From NCBI RefSeq assembly GCF_018143015.1, contig NC_054742.1, positions 60,830,853 to 60,894,852 of the forward strand: 64,000 bases of DNA, in the 5' to 3' direction. Positions 1 to 19,300 of the stretch are shown here, one piece after another. Origin of the DNA: Lytechinus variegatus (Eukaryota > Echinodermata > Echinoidea > Temnopleuroida > Toxopneustidae). Position 1 is the stretch's first letter. Each line of letters opens with the position of its first letter. A program made the position numbers and the translations under genes. The notes beneath the pieces were generated by a model. It saw only the letters and a program-made list of their open reading frames with translations, searched no databases and was not told the DNA's origin.

Positions 1-441
1 AAAGGGGCGAACAAAGATTAGCTAATGAAGGTTTTGTTATTCTTTTTCGTTACATGTTCAAGTTGGTGTGCACACGGTTCTAATCGTAAGTATAAGCTGC
101 ATTTATTACCATATTAATTCATAAATGAAACTAATATTTTTTCAACAAAGGCAAGTCACATGATTAGAATAATAAAATAAAAATAAAGCATCAGCGGGAG
201 CATGGGAAATTTGGGATAAGATGGGGGTTAGGTGGCGGACACAATAGGCCTATGTATTTTTCAATAGTTGTATCGTCTTCAATTTGTGCTATATATTGCC
301 TAACTTTTTGTATCAAAATTTGTGAGACTTTGCTTGGTGATTTTTACAAATGGCTGTTTAAAAAGTGATTTTCCGGACCCTTTGGTCCGGACACACAACT
401 TCTGACCTGTCCAGACACACGTCAACTGGGTTTAACATTAA
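1..441. other. Non-coding flank, no recognised feature
   Basis: AT-rich sequence with no convincing exon, promoter or repeat boundary. No long open frame crosses it on either strand. It may be upstream or intronic sequence of the small membrane-protein gene to its right. Confidence 0.4.
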
Positions 442-655
442 TTAAGGCCGGTCACACCGCCCGAGCGTTGTTGGAGCGGTCGTGGAGCGAAGAGAAAAAA
501 ATCATCACCGCTCGCTACCGTTCACCATTATCGACTTCGATTGTTTTTGTTGTTTTTTCGATTTTTTCCCCAAGTTTGTGAGCGAAATTCGACCCTCTCT
601 CCCTACCGCTCCACGACCGCTCCAACAACGCTCGGGCAGTGTGACCAGACCTTTA
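442..655. repeat. Short fold-back (hairpin) element
   Basis: The left arm at about 446-489 reappears as its reverse complement at about 608-655 with very few mismatches; both arms contain GAGCGTTGTTGGAGCGGTCG or its complement. The loop is about 115 bp. The left end follows TTAA and the right end runs into TTTA, which suggests a TTAA-targeting MITE. The open frames on both strands here simply mirror the arms and are not genes. Confidence 0.75.
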
Positions 656-1068
656 CAGCTCTGTCTTCTGAGAAGAGAATGTCTTGTTCTTCTTCGGCTG
701 CAAAACTTTGTGTGTGTTGATCGCAGTCTACATCCTGGGAAACGGGGGTGCTGAAGCACCCACAAGAAATTCCCAGGGGGTGCTGCGTGTATTATTTTGC
801 ATAGGCAACACCCCCTAGAATTCTGGTTGATGTGGGTAGATGTGTCAAATTGGAGAAATATATGGGAAATTACACAAATTTTGCATTGAAACGCTTTTTT
901 TTTTGCTTGTCAAGTATCTTGGGACCTAGCCGACCTTCAATTTGTGGTGACCCCCCCCCCCCTTTTTTTTTTTGCTTGTCAAATTTATTTTAGCAACCCC
1001 AGCCAAAAAAACATTGTTTTGTGTGCTTTTTAAGTTAAAAATATTCACATCCCCGGACAGTATGCCGT

Positions 1069-1949
1069 ATGCCTGTGAGAATATTTTCCTTATTATCGTT
1101 TATTTCATTATGGTTATGTTTTGGTTGGATTTTTTCTAAAGAAATACCATATCCAGTTCAAACAACAGATGTTGACCCGAAGGGCATCCACAAACTCTTG
1201 TTGTCAGATGCTCCCTTCGTCGGTGATCGTCTGCGGTCTGATCGACGAGTTAAACGTGTGCCGAGAGATGATGACGGTGATGAGGAGGTGATCGAAGTCG
1301 ATGCCGAGGAAAAAGTCGAGGTGATTAAACGCGACACATATGGGGCGGACCGGCGGGGGCGGGGGTATTGATGGAAATAATGAACACAATTTCAGCTTGG
1401 GGCTTTAGCGCTCAACCACTTAAAATTTGCTAGTATATGCATAATAATGAAAAATGGGCTACATTATACTGATAGATTTCAGCAGCAGCAGACCATCAAC
1501 ATCATCATCAATATCATCGTTATCAACATTATCATCATGAACATCGTCATCAGGGCCTGATCTTGCCATACAACTGACGAATCGTTGCTTGCACAAAACT
1601 TGAAATTATCATCTTGTGTGAATTGAAAAAACACATTTTTGTTCAATAAGAACCATCATGGTACAACTAAGAATATAAAGTAGGATATACAACATTAAAG
1701 TTTAAAATTTTCATTATCATTATTATTGTGGTTATTTCGGTTTCTCTTTCTCTCTCTCTTTAGGAATCAAAGATTGTTGATCCTAAGGCAGATTCTGATG
1801 AGAAAGAGGAGAAATATCGAGAAAAGATGCATGGATGGCTAAAGCTAGGAACCGGGATTTATGTCTCCATCTGCGTTATCCTCTGGGTAATAACCGCTGT
1901 TCGATACACCATGGACGGCTGCCCCTGTCTGCAGGGCGATTCTATTTAG
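1069..1949 (+). CDS. Small secreted/single-pass membrane protein, unrecognised (two exons)
   Basis: Exon 1 is 1069-1320 and exon 2 is 1764-1949, read in phase 0 across a 443-bp intron. The acceptor is strong: a long pyrimidine tract, then TTTAG. The donor (GAG/GTGATT) is weak, and an equally weak phase-0 donor lies 33 bp upstream, so the exon 1 end is uncertain. The predicted protein has about 145 residues: a hydrophobic N-terminal signal-like segment (residues 5-22), a furin-type site RVKR at 60-63, an acidic stretch (about 67-84), a charged linker, a C-terminal membrane helix (GIYVSICVILWVITAV), and a short tail CPCLQGDSI with two cysteines. By inference it is a processed type I membrane protein. 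I do not recognise the family. An acceptor-like CCCCGGACAG just before the ATG leaves room for an upstream exon. Confidence 0.5.
1482..1555. repeat. CAG/ATC-rich trinucleotide microsatellite
   Basis: Interrupted CAG then CATCAT/ATCATC units within the intron of the small membrane-protein gene. Confidence 0.6.
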
Positions 1950-2355
1950 CACTCTGGAATAAGGGCAACCCTCTACCAGCCGGACATAGAAGAACAGAGG
2001 ATGGTACCGGTGGGGGACGGCAGTGATGACATTAAAGGGGAGGGGCTTGGCGTGTGCCTCTCCTTAGTGGAATCGTTACCCCCCCCCCCCCGAAGTTTTG
2101 AAAGAAAAAGAAAAGCACTCTTGTATAGTAATCCGCACTATATATTTTGTTTAGCCCTCCAATTGACACCCCTTCATGGTGACGCCACTGGGGGACGGGA
2201 AATAAGGAGATAAAGGAAAATAATCTTGGTTTGCCAAGAATTGAATTTGCATGTTAAATATTTTCTCCGAGCTTCAAGGAATAAGAAAATGAATAGATTT
2301 GGTCACTTTTTTTATTTTAATTTTTATTATGCTCTGACACATGGTCAAATGTCAT
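1950..2355. other. 3' flank of the small membrane-protein gene
   Basis: Contains a 10-bp C run near 2081-2091 and AT-rich sequence. No further exon or polyadenylation site can be picked out with confidence. Confidence 0.35.
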
Positions 2356-2874
2356 TTAAAGGACAAGTCCACCCCAACAAAAAGTTGATTTGAATAAAAA
2401 GACAAAAATTCAACAAGCACAACACTGAAAGTTTCATCAAAATCGGATGTAAAATTATGACATTTTAAGTTTCGCTTCATTTCACAAAAGTTATATGCAC
2501 ACCCGGTCGGTATGCAAATTAGGAACTGATGACATCACTATTTTTTTTGTATTTTATTATGTGAAATATGAAATATCCTAATTTTCTCCTCTTTGTCCTT
2601 TGAAACAAAGTTTTATTTCGCCCTGAACATGTGGAATTACCATTAACATTTTCTGGTTCTGTCAAGTTGGTCCTTACTGTCAAATCTGTAAAAATTGACA
2701 TATTGTATAATTCAAACAATAAAAAAAAAGAAATAGTGACAAACATCGATTCTGATTTGCATGTGACTAAATTGTACGTATAACTGTAACTATTTTGTGA
2801 AAAATAAGCAAAACTTTAAAATGCCTTAACTTTCTTTTCTCTATTGAAATCAACATTTTTCTAGGTGGACTTAA
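2356..2874. mobile_element. TTAA-flanked MITE, family A (AGGACAAGTCCACC ends), copy 1
   Basis: The left end TTAA-AGGACAAGTCCACCCC matches four other copies in this window (13.1, 27.1, 35.6, 36.3 kb). The interior shares the family words TTCATCAAAATCGGATGTAA and GATGACATCACT. The right end reads GGTGGACTTAACC, a diverged inverted terminus. It has no coding capacity. Confidence 0.75.
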
Positions 2875-4281
2875 CCTGTAACTCAATAACATTTGACCTT
2901 CATTTTGAGAGTAAGCTTTACTACCCAAATGTCTGCAAAGTTTCATAAACATAAATAAAGCCAGAACTTTTCTTGAAATTTTGACATTGAACCGAATCTA
3001 TTTTATTTGAGAAGTGATGTATTATAATGAGTAATACGGCAATGCCTTTACATTGAGCATGGGCAGATTTTTTTTACTAGGCGGTCGTTGCACCAGTAAA
3101 GCTGTTCGTATTTCAAGTTACCCACGACCGGTGACACTTTCTTTCCCAAAAAAATTGAGTGGACTTTCTATAACCCTAATACTTTCGAAAAATTTTGTTT
3201 TTTCCATGCTTGTAAGCAATAGCCAATAAGAATGAAGATGGATGTTAGCAATTAGAATTATGAGAATATGATTCAGAACTCAAGAAAGGGTCACTTGCTG
3301 TGCGTGACTTATTACGAACAGCAAAGTTAACTAACTGCAGCCAGATGTGTGTAGTTTCATGAAGACTTGTTATAACAGATTCACAATTTCTGAGTTTTCT
3401 ATAAGCCAGTCAAATAGAATGATTTCAGTAGCTTTTAACTTTTTTTTTAATTTGTTACAATGACAAGTTTTATGAAATGGGCACCTTGGCACTGTAAAAA
3501 AAATCAGCATACGAGATTTGACTCTTGCATCAAATCTCAAAAAGGCTGAATAAATTTTCTGAAACATTACAACAGATCATCTCCTCTTGTTTCTGATTAG
3601 CAATGCACACACAATATACCCTCACTCACCATATATTGTCCCGTTTACACTCATGACTCAACTCCATAACTCTCAACATTCACTATTCCATTTCTCTCAA
3701 AACTTGTTCAGACATGGCGTGGACGAGCACTAAAACAGGACATGGCAGCATTTTACCTGCAAAGCCAAAATGATCGATGCGATGTGTGGCAAAAATAAAA
3801 ATATGAGATGCTGTGTATCATTTGACCACCATGCCACAAACTGTAGACTGATCAAATCACAAAGAAACCTACTTACTTGTAAGGCGACACGTCTGGTAGT
3901 ATGAGTTTGTTCGTGTAATATGGATAAAAATTAACATGTATTTCAAGAGTTGAAATGTATAACTCATACTTTTAGGCTTATAATGTAAGTAACACGTTTT
4001 GTCTCTCCATGTCTGAACAATGCTTTTACTTTTCTTCTACATCAATGCAGTCCTCCAAAGGATCAGTGAACTTTAATCATGACAGCGAAGGCGATAATTG
4101 ATGTGAGACGATGGCCAAACACCATTTATTATAATACATGTATTGATGTGATTAACATATAACTTTCTCTTGTCTTCTTTAGCTGCGTACGCTCCAAGAT
4201 CATCTTACAAGACAGCAGAGGTGTGGCGGTGCTCCATCAACCCACGGTTTTATCCTTTTTACTCCCAATCCACTCCCACAT
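2875..4281. other. Intergenic sequence downstream of RPS27
   Basis: AT-rich, with no recognisable exon. Because RPS27 is on the minus strand, its short 3' UTR and polyadenylation site should lie just left of 4282, but I cannot assign the site. Confidence 0.35.
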
Positions 4282-11104
<6,823 letters not shown>

Positions 11105-11175
11105 GTTGTTGATGCGTATGTCGCTTTATGGGAAAGAGGCCTAGCGAGTACTTCCGTGACGTGACCTCATTAGAG
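11105..11175 (-). promoter_or_regulatory. RPS27 5' UTR, TOP start and core promoter
   Basis: Read on the minus strand, a terminal oligopyrimidine motif CCTCTTTCCC begins at 11139, 35 nt before the ATG. This is the usual mark of translationally controlled ribosomal-protein mRNAs. Just upstream are an ETS-type CGGAAG (11151-11156) and a CRE-like TCACGTCA (11157-11164). The cluster and its spacing fit a TATA-less ribosomal-protein promoter. The start site itself is inferred. Confidence 0.7.
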
Positions 11176-12160
11176 TTAGTCTACGTACACAGACGTAGAC
11201 ACAACCCGTCGTGATTCAGCCTGAGTTATTTGGTCATTCGTTTATCCGTTTGATTACACAGTTATATATATCTCTATTTCATATGCTTTGAATACTTAAT
11301 ATATTCCTACTGAAAAACACTGCCTTGCAATCACTGAACCCTAAAAATAGATTTTCTAAGCTGCATGTGATAAAACAAATTGGACAAAAGCTGGCGCTAT
11401 TTCAGATTTGATTTACCAAGGGCTTTTATATTTACCAGAGTGACTCAGATAAAACAAGCTCCAAGATGTTTTTTTTTCTTTGCGAATGCAACATCCTTCT
11501 TCAGGGGTGTGGTGTCTCGGTTTCCTTTTCTTTTTTTCTTTTTTTTGGGGGGGGTATCCCTCAAATATGAAATTCTTTGAAATATTTATGATTTCCCCCT
11601 CTCCCTCAGACCATTATTATTTCTGGATGTTTCGTTTCTTCTGACAATCCATTTCTTCTTTTTTTCGACCTCTTTTTCGATCCTTCCCCTTTTCCAATTC
11701 TTTTCTTCCTATTTACTCCCCCCCCCCCCCCCCTTTTCTTTTCCTCTTTCTCCTCTTTCCCTTTTTATTTTCTTTCACTTCTCATTTATTTTTCCTTTCT
11801 CTTCTTTCCTTTCCCTCTTTCCATTCATTATCTCTTTCTTCTCCTTTCTTTTGCCAAGTTACTTTTTTTCTCTCTCGTATTTGCTTCTTCTCCCTCTCCT
11901 TTTTTGCTCTGAAAGATATTCGTCGGGACTTTTTTCAAAAAATACAATGGGAAAATAAAACCCGGCGGTTACGCCAAACAATGAATGTCTTCTTTATATA
12001 AAAAATAGACATTTCAGCCATTTTGTGTATTGCATAAAATCAGTAGGCTTAAATTTAAATATCCTTCTATTGACTGCAAATTCTTCTAACTTTCTTTTTT
12101 TTAGTCCAGCCCATAATTCAAACAAACGAGTGAAAATAATATGAACAATTCATTTGTCAT
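11176..12160. other. Intergenic; polypyrimidine tract with 16-bp C run
   Basis: From about 11465 to 11905 the plus strand is dominated by C and T, including a C run near 11719-11734. No exon was recognised. The tract may be a decayed terminus of a GCGAGCGC-type element, since similar tracts accompany those elements elsewhere in the window. Confidence 0.5.
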
Positions 12161-12366
12161 TGATTATATCCAGGGCCCCCCCCCCTCCCCTAATGGCATA
12201 CCAAAAAAAAATAAAAAGTAGGGGGAAGATGGGAGACTGAGGAGAAAGAAATAAGAAGAAGGAAAGAGAGAGAATTGAAAGAAGCCAGGGGAATAATAAG
12301 GATTTAAAAAAATCAGGTCATTATGAAACTAAAAATTTTACTCGTGCTTGGCGCTCGCATTGCCGA

Positions 12367-12870
12367 TTAAAGGGGAAGTTCACCCAGAAAAAAAACTTTG
12401 TTGTAAAAATAGCAGAAAAAATAGTAAAAAATATTGGTGAAGGTTTGAGGAAAATCCGTTAAAGAGTATAAGAGAGCTATTAGAGTTCAAAGTTTTGGAT
12501 TTGTGACGTCATAAACGAGCAGCTGCCCCATGTGTTATGTAATATAAAATTCATGAATTTAAAATTTTGTATGGTTCCTGATGACTTAATTTTGTTTTCT
12601 ATTCATGATCAGGTGTGAAATGATTGATCTATTGATATACAAAAGGTACAGTGAAAACCATTTTCAATTTTCTGAGAAAATGAAATTTCATAGATTTTTT
12701 ACCATTCGCTATGAATGCAGCTCGCATATGACGTCACAAATCAAATAATTGAAATTCTAATAACTTTTTGATTAGTTGATGAATTTTTCTCAAACCTTCG
12801 GCAATATTTTTTATTATTTTTTCTGCTATTTTTACAATAAACTTTTTGTCAGGGTGAACTTCCCCTTTAA
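12367..12870. mobile_element. TTAA-flanked MITE, family B (AGGGGAAGTTCACC ends), copy 1
   Basis: Inverted ends TTAA-AGGGGAAGTTCACCC at left and GGGTGAACTTCCCCT-TTAA at right. The arms are inverted for most of their length (AAAAATAGCAGAAAAAATA against its complement). TTAA on both sides is the likely target duplication. A second copy is at 30276-30772. Confidence 0.85.
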
Positions 12871-13096
12871 GAGGAATCTGCTTTATTTAAGAGGATAATA
12901 CTTACAAATTTCCGTTCTCAAGACAATGCACAAATTGTTTTTGCTTGTCATTTTGGGTGCTTTTGCATTTCTTTATGTAAAATAGAAGGATTTAATTCGT
13001 GCTCACTTTTGGTGAATTTGAGTCAACCGGTCAGGTCGATATATCAAAGAATTTCAGCAGGCGTGTTTCGTGCTCTCATTCTTGTATTGGTGTGAT

Positions 13097-13699
13097 ATAA
13101 AGGTCAAGTCCACTCCAGAAAAATGTTGACTTGAATAGATAGGGAAAAATCAAATAAGCATAATAATGCTTAAAAAGATTTGATCAAAATCGGATGTAAA
13201 ATAAAAAAAAGTTATGATCGCTTATTTTTCACAAAACAGTTATGCACAACTTAGTGGCATGCAAATGAAAGAGTCAATGATGCATCACTCACTATTTCTT
13301 TGTTTTTTATTGTTTGAATTATACAATATTTCAATAACTCTTACCTATTTGACATCAAGGACCAACTTAACTGAACCATAAAATGTTATAACAATGGTGC
13401 CGCATGTTCAGGGTGGAATACAACTTTGTTTCACATGACAATGGCATGCGAGGAGAAAATTCGAATATTTAATATTTCATATATTAAAATACAAAAGAAA
13501 TAGTGAGTGAGTGATGTCACCCCTCATCTGCATACCAGGATGTGCATAGGGCCTATAGCTGTTTTGTGAAAGTTTAAGCGAAACTTTAAATGTCATAGCT
13601 TTCTTATTTTACATTTGATGAAATTTTCAGTGTCATGATTGTTCGATTTTCTCTTTTTATTCAAATCATTTTTTTGTTGGTGTGGACTTGTCCTTTAAA
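13097..13699. mobile_element. TTAA-flanked MITE, family A, copy 2
   Basis: The left end AAAGGTCAAGTCCACTCC and right end GTGTGGACTTGTCCTTTAA are inverted. It has the family's internal words and length (about 600 bp). Confidence 0.8.
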
Positions 13700-13870
13700 G
13701 ATTTCAGCTCGCGCTTTCTGTTCATCAGCGGCTTACAAAGACTCGATTTTCATGTCCAAATACATCAGTTTCAAAACTTTAACCTTGCGCTTCGCACTCG
13801 CATTATGACACATTTTGTTTGTATCAGCTTAACCCGCTAGTATATAGGACTACCCCCTAAAAACACAACA

Positions 13871-15364
13871 ACGAAAAATACATATAAAGCGTAAAAGTTA
13901 CAAAGCATAGTACAAAATGACAAAAACAAGTACATGTACAAATGGGTAAAAACTTAAAATAAAACTACATGAAATGCAACACCATACCTGCAATATATCA
14001 AAACATATTGAGCATCTTTTTGAACACATTATAATAGAAGTGACTGTTTATAACTTATCGGGTAATGCATTCCAATATTTCGAGGCAAACAAACAAATTG
14101 ACCTTTCACAGATCAATTTGAATGTGGATGTGAAGAGTGATGAAAACAAAGATAAGTAGAGTGGACCTAAAATCTTTAAAAAAAAAGAGGATGAGTATGG
14201 TTTCTATATCATGATAAATCAGCCCCTCCTCCAAAAAGGTAGGTCTTCATTAGGACGACTATACAAAGGGAGAGAGAAAAAAAGGCACACCAAACGCCTA
14301 TCGAAAATAGGGAGGGTCCTGAAACTCGATCCCTATATCCCCCCCCCCCCCCCCGGCCCGGCTTTGTAGGTGCATAATAGGCTCTTAATTGCGAGTCTGT
14401 TAAATAATAATCAAAAGGTTTTGTTTTAAACGCGTTTGTAATCAATTGAAAACTTTTCCATTAAAAGAAATTATTTCGCAACCTTTAGCTGACGGATCAT
14501 TAATTTCTCTTTAGAAAAAAAAAACTTAAGGTAGGCGGGGAGAGCTGCATGGTGTTTGCACAAACCAAAGCCATATCTCCCCAATTTCCCGGAATTTACG
14601 CCAGTGGGAGAATGGCAAAAAGAAGTCGTCTTTGGATTTGAATCCCGAACCTCGGCCTCGAAAAGACACAGAGGATCGGTGAAAGAGGGTTTGGGTTTTG
14701 AGGCGCGTTTCATTCAGATAAAAATTATGAATATTTACGCCTATATCAATTTGTCGTTTTTGTGGTTATAAAATTTTGACGCATAATGGATTAGCGCGCT
14801 TCAGTAAATTTGAATGAGATCGTGAAAGGCGGCTCATCCCAAATCCTTGATTGTTTGAATAGTATTTTCTGGCCAACCCGGATCAGTAATTTGAACGGGC
14901 TTCTCAGCATGCGCGTGGTTGCTATTAAAAACAAGCACTGCCTAGGCCCCCCCCCCCCACCCATACCCAATCAAGACAGTGTGATGCCTGTCAACAGACC
15001 TCTCCTTCCGGAGTTTGAAAAGAGAACAATAAAAGTGTGTAATATAAAATACATGTTGTATGGTATACCATAACCAAATAAGGACACATGTACAATTAAT
15101 TAATGCAGACATTCTGGGCTTGTGCTCGGTGCAATTAATGTCATGTGTTATTATTAAATGTTACATGTTCAACATGTTATCTGGAATATTCTATCGATTC
15201 ATAGGTGGGTGACACCCGTGTACATAGACTCAAGAGGAACTTCTAAATGCAGTAGCCAAATACAAGTAAATTTAAAGAGAGGAAAAGAAAATAACAAAAC
15301 AAAATAAAACATATCACATACATATGTACACATTATATACATTTATTTACAGGCGCGCTTTATC
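13871..15364. other. Intergenic; poly-C runs, no gene seen
   Basis: Contains C runs near 14340-14354 and 14947-14957. Open frames on both strands at 14471-14771 mirror one another and lack splice or codon evidence. A degenerate tRNA B-box-like word near 14635 hints at an old SINE but is not enough to call one. Confidence 0.35.
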
Positions 15365-15870
15365 CCGGGGGGGGGGGGCACTTACATTGACGAGTGGATA
15401 CCATGCGCGACCAAAAAAACACGTAAAAAGGATGTCTTTTTCACGATAGGGCACGTTACGTACGTAACGTGATTAGGGTGTCAAAAACACAAAAATAATG
15501 AAAAAATGGTATCTATTTCGCTCGGAAAAATACGTGTTTAGGGGGGTTTAGGGTCGAATTTGTGGGGATGATAAAACAAAATTAAAATGTTTTATAAAGT
15601 GGGGTCGTTTTAAACCATATAAGGTAAAGCCGACGACAGAAGAACCCGTAACAATAAAACATTCCTGTACTTGTTTAGGGGTTCATTTCAGGGAATATTT
15701 GTCAAGAGTATCGTTTTGTTTCCAATACTTGTTAAGGGTAGGGTTTCACACGCCAATACTTGTTAAGGGGCCATTTCAGAATATGGAAATTACGAGTTTA
15801 GGGTGCTTTTCGAGACCCCAAGGTCGCGCATGGTATCCACTCGTAAATGGAAGTGCCCCCCCCCCGGGGG
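15365..15870. mobile_element. hAT-like MITE with G/C-run ends (family C), copy 1
   Basis: Inverted termini of about 50 bp, a G run, GGCACTT, then GAGTGGATACCATGCGCGAC at left, mirrored at right. It is flanked by CTTTATC on both sides (15358-15364 and 15871-15877), a 7-8 bp target duplication of hAT type. It is about 0.5 kb and non-coding. A second copy at 35.9 kb has been split by a MITE. Confidence 0.8.
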
Positions 15871-16158
15871 CTTTATCTTATAATATGTTATGCAGAGAGA
15901 ACTTAAAAATAAGAGTCTATGTGTCCTTCTTACGAAAGACACAAGTGCTCTCCATGTTGGTGCTGATCTAGCTTTATTTCAAGTCGAATTTTTATAAAGT
16001 TATCTTTTAAGAAAAAAAAACTAATAAATAAAATTAGACACTTTTAAAATTATTAATTATAATTTATTTTATTTCGAATGAATTTTTTATACAATGAAAA
16101 TTAATAGTTCCTTAACAATTCAATTTATTTATTTACAATTTTATCCTTGATAATTCCT

Positions 16159-16166
16159 TGACGTAA
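16159..16166 (+). promoter_or_regulatory. CRE-like site upstream of SLC35B1
   Basis: TGACGTAA lies about 175 bp before the first candidate ATG of SLC35B1. It fits the ATF/CREB-type half-site consensus. The transcription start is not known, so function is inferred only. Confidence 0.3.
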
Positions 16167-16334
16167 CCTATTTCTCTCCGTGCTCATATGTACACGTGTA
16201 TATCAGCTGTTCGAAATATCATCTGAGCATTGTTGTGTATCGCATGCATAACGCCTGGCGTGGACTTCGTTTATTGGTTGATTAATATCTCTCATTTTAT
16301 TTTGAAGAGCCATAACTGGCTCATCGATTTTCTT

Positions 16335-19300
16335 ATGACTTCAAAGAACGGATTTCAGACGGTGGATCTATCAAATAGTGACCCGAAAGAGTCGGATTTG
16401 AATCAGAAAATAGAGAGGCCAATCGGTAGTCGTCAAAACGAGCGTATTTTTCTAGCACAAAACAAGGAAGAAGGCGGCGATATGCCCCAGCCGGGAGAAT
16501 CAACGGGCAAGCTTTTGCTTTGTTTTCTTGGTGTATTTGTATGCTACTTCTACTTTGGAATTCTTCAAGAAAAGATGTAAGTTTCTTGCATGCACGGGTG
16601 GATCCAGTATTTTCCAAAGGGGGGGGGCATATTTCTGGTTTAATTTTTACATGAGAAATTTAGGCCTTAAAAAAAGGCAGTGTATACAGCCACACGCGTG
16701 TGTCTTTACCATCCAGCCACACGCGTGTGGTTATATCCAGAACACCTATCTGTGGATACCGCCACACGCCGCCAGTAATAACAGTAAAACACGTGTGTAG
16801 GTCTGACCGTCTATATCACGATCAAAATAACCTCATTTCTTCATTAAATTCTTACATTCTGAACCCCTTTGATATCCTTAGATCATTTCAATTTCATTCT
16901 CACCGTCTTCTCTCCTTGCTTTTCTTGTCTTGTTACAAACGGTCGTCTGTTTAACAGCAAATTCTCTTTTTCTACTTGTGTCGATTCTGGCTTCCTTCGC
17001 GGTACGGTGGCAGACCCATACAGCGTTAGCGCAGCGCAGTAGACATACACAGTTTGGGTTATGTTTACGTTTGGTACGAATAATTTTCGTACCAAGCGTT
17101 AAGCATGCACGAATCCCGAGTTTCGTACGTACGCACGTACACGCACATAGCCTAGAGTCAGTAGAGAATCGACACAAGTAGAAAAAGTGTGGAAATTTGC
17201 TATTTAACAGGCGGCCTTTTGTAACGACAAGAAAAGCAAGGAAAGAAGACGGTGAGAATGAAATTGAAACGATTTAAAGAAATCAGAGTGGTTTAGAATG
17301 TAAGAATTTAATGAAGAAATGAGGTTATTTTGATCGTGATATAGACGGTCAGACCTACATACGCGTTTTACTGTTATTACTGGCGGCGTGTGGCGGTATC
17401 CACAAATAGGTGTTCTGGATATAACCACACGCGTGTGGCTGGATGGTAAAGACACACGCGTGTGGCTGTATACACTGCCTTAAAAAAATGCCTCTCAGAT
17501 CTCAAAGTTTCAGTAGAGGCGCATAGTCTTGACTTGAGCCTGTTGCGTTGTGAACTCCATGATGATGTTTTTTTTATATTTAGACATATATTTCTTCATC
17601 ATGGAGTCTTGAACCCCTGACCATATATGTATAAGACTAAGAGACACATGTACACAAAGATGGATTTGCCTAGGAAATCCATAGAGGGTGAAATTGTAGG
17701 GTCAAATTTTATTTATCTATGAACCTTCAGAGTTCAGGCGCCTAATGCATAAAGGGATAGAAATTATTTCACTATAATTATAAATGGTAAAAATGAGACG
17801 CTTCTTACCAGACTGATCTCCTGTAGATCCCTCGATCCATTTGTCAACAAAGCATATTAAGACAATAGGCCTAACTCTTGAACCGCTTTGTTATGACGTA
17901 CATCCGGTTAGCGACGCCGTTTTGAAGAACAATTTATAGATAAAAATTATTATTTCACACATACTTAAATTCAATACGTGATTATAAATAATTAGTTGCA
18001 TGTAATAATTATTTATAATCACATATTAAATCTAAGTATTTGTGAAATAATATTTTTTAGCTATAAATTGTTTATTTATTATTATAATTTATTGCTTATT
18101 TATAATCACGTATTAAATTTAAGTATTTGTGAAATTGTAATTTTTAGCTATAAATTGTTCTCTAGTCTTTCAATAAGAGCGACGTGGGTTCAAATCCCAG
18201 TCATCATGTGTTATTGTAATTTGTTATTATAGGTTAATTTTTTAGCTTTATCATGTTGTTGGCCCACAATCTAAAGTCTGTTGATCATATGTTGATTAAA
18301 AGATGATGCAAGCCTTTGCAAGTTTTTCATGTCGGCATGCAAATGAAATTATTCAATTTTGTCTGACATACTGTACATGTAATTGTGTTTCTATCCATGT
18401 CGCTATCCTAACTGTTCATGTGTCCAAAAAGAATTTCAGTTGTTCTAACTTTGATGTATACAACATATTTTTTTAACCCAGGTTTTTAACCTTTACTTCA
18501 TTAAAATCCTGCTATGTTGTGTACGTATGCTAAACGGTTGTTTTATATTTGTTTGTTTTCTTACAGAACAAAGGGCTCGTATGGCGAAAATGAAAAATTC
18601 AACTACTTCTTATGTCTTCTTTTCTTGCCATGTGTTTTCAATGCCATCTATGCTAAAGCAGGTTTGTAGAATAGATTAGATGGTACTTAAGGCTGAAAAT
18701 AATCACACTGAAATAAGAGTGGGATGAAAATGAGTAAAAGTAAAGGTGAATTAGTTCTATAATTGAAATGAATAAGTACGGTAACGAATGAGCTGTTGAT
18801 GCCATCTCCACACTTTTTCAATTCAAATTTTCTGCTCCCATATCTATTACAAAAAAGTGGATTGACTTCTACTTCCATGGGTAAGATCGTCATTGTTGTA
18901 AGTAACGATGGAGATATTTTTTTCTTGCACTGTTTCAAAGTTTGTTGAACTTTGTTCTATACTTTGTGTGTTAAAATTTAAAAGAAGGCTGCCCCCGACA
19001 GATCTGATGTTACACCTGTGACCTGCCCACTCCTTATATATTTTTGATGACAAGCATACAACTGTTTTCCAGATTAATGGAAAACTTTAATAATATGCTC
19101 ACTTTTCATCTAAGTTTGATACAAAGTTTGTAGTTTTCGCTTCATGATTTTAATAGTATGATAATAATAATGATACTAATTGGATTAATAAATATTGGGT
19201 TGATACAAAGCCTTGTTGATGGCAAGTTAAGATTAATTATATAAATCATTTTTCTTCATTTTATCCCTTTTCTTCCCTTTACTGTAAGTACAAAGTACAT

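Larger units (their letters stand above)
12165..13870 (-). mobile_element. Old GCGAGCGC-array element (copy K1), interrupted by two MITEs
   Basis: On the minus strand, degenerate copies of GCGAGCGCGAAGCGCGAGC occur at about 12341-12361, 13065-13085, 13703-13715 and 13786-13806, each next to AAAATTTT-like or TTCAG sequence as in the younger copies. A purine tract (12225-12300) lies on the left, which corresponds to a pyrimidine tract in array orientation. Family B and family A MITEs have inserted at 12367 and 13097. The outer boundaries are approximate. Confidence 0.5.

Noticed and set aside
482-765. Overlapping open frames on both strands
   Set aside because: They lie in the arms and loop of a fold-back element.
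14471-14771. Possible coding exon or SINE
   Set aside because: Open on both strands without splice signals; only a weak B-box-like word, not enough for a call.
16700-17455. Two near-identical 83-84-residue frames on opposite strands
   Set aside because: They are the two inverted arms of the Mutator-like element, not a gene pair.
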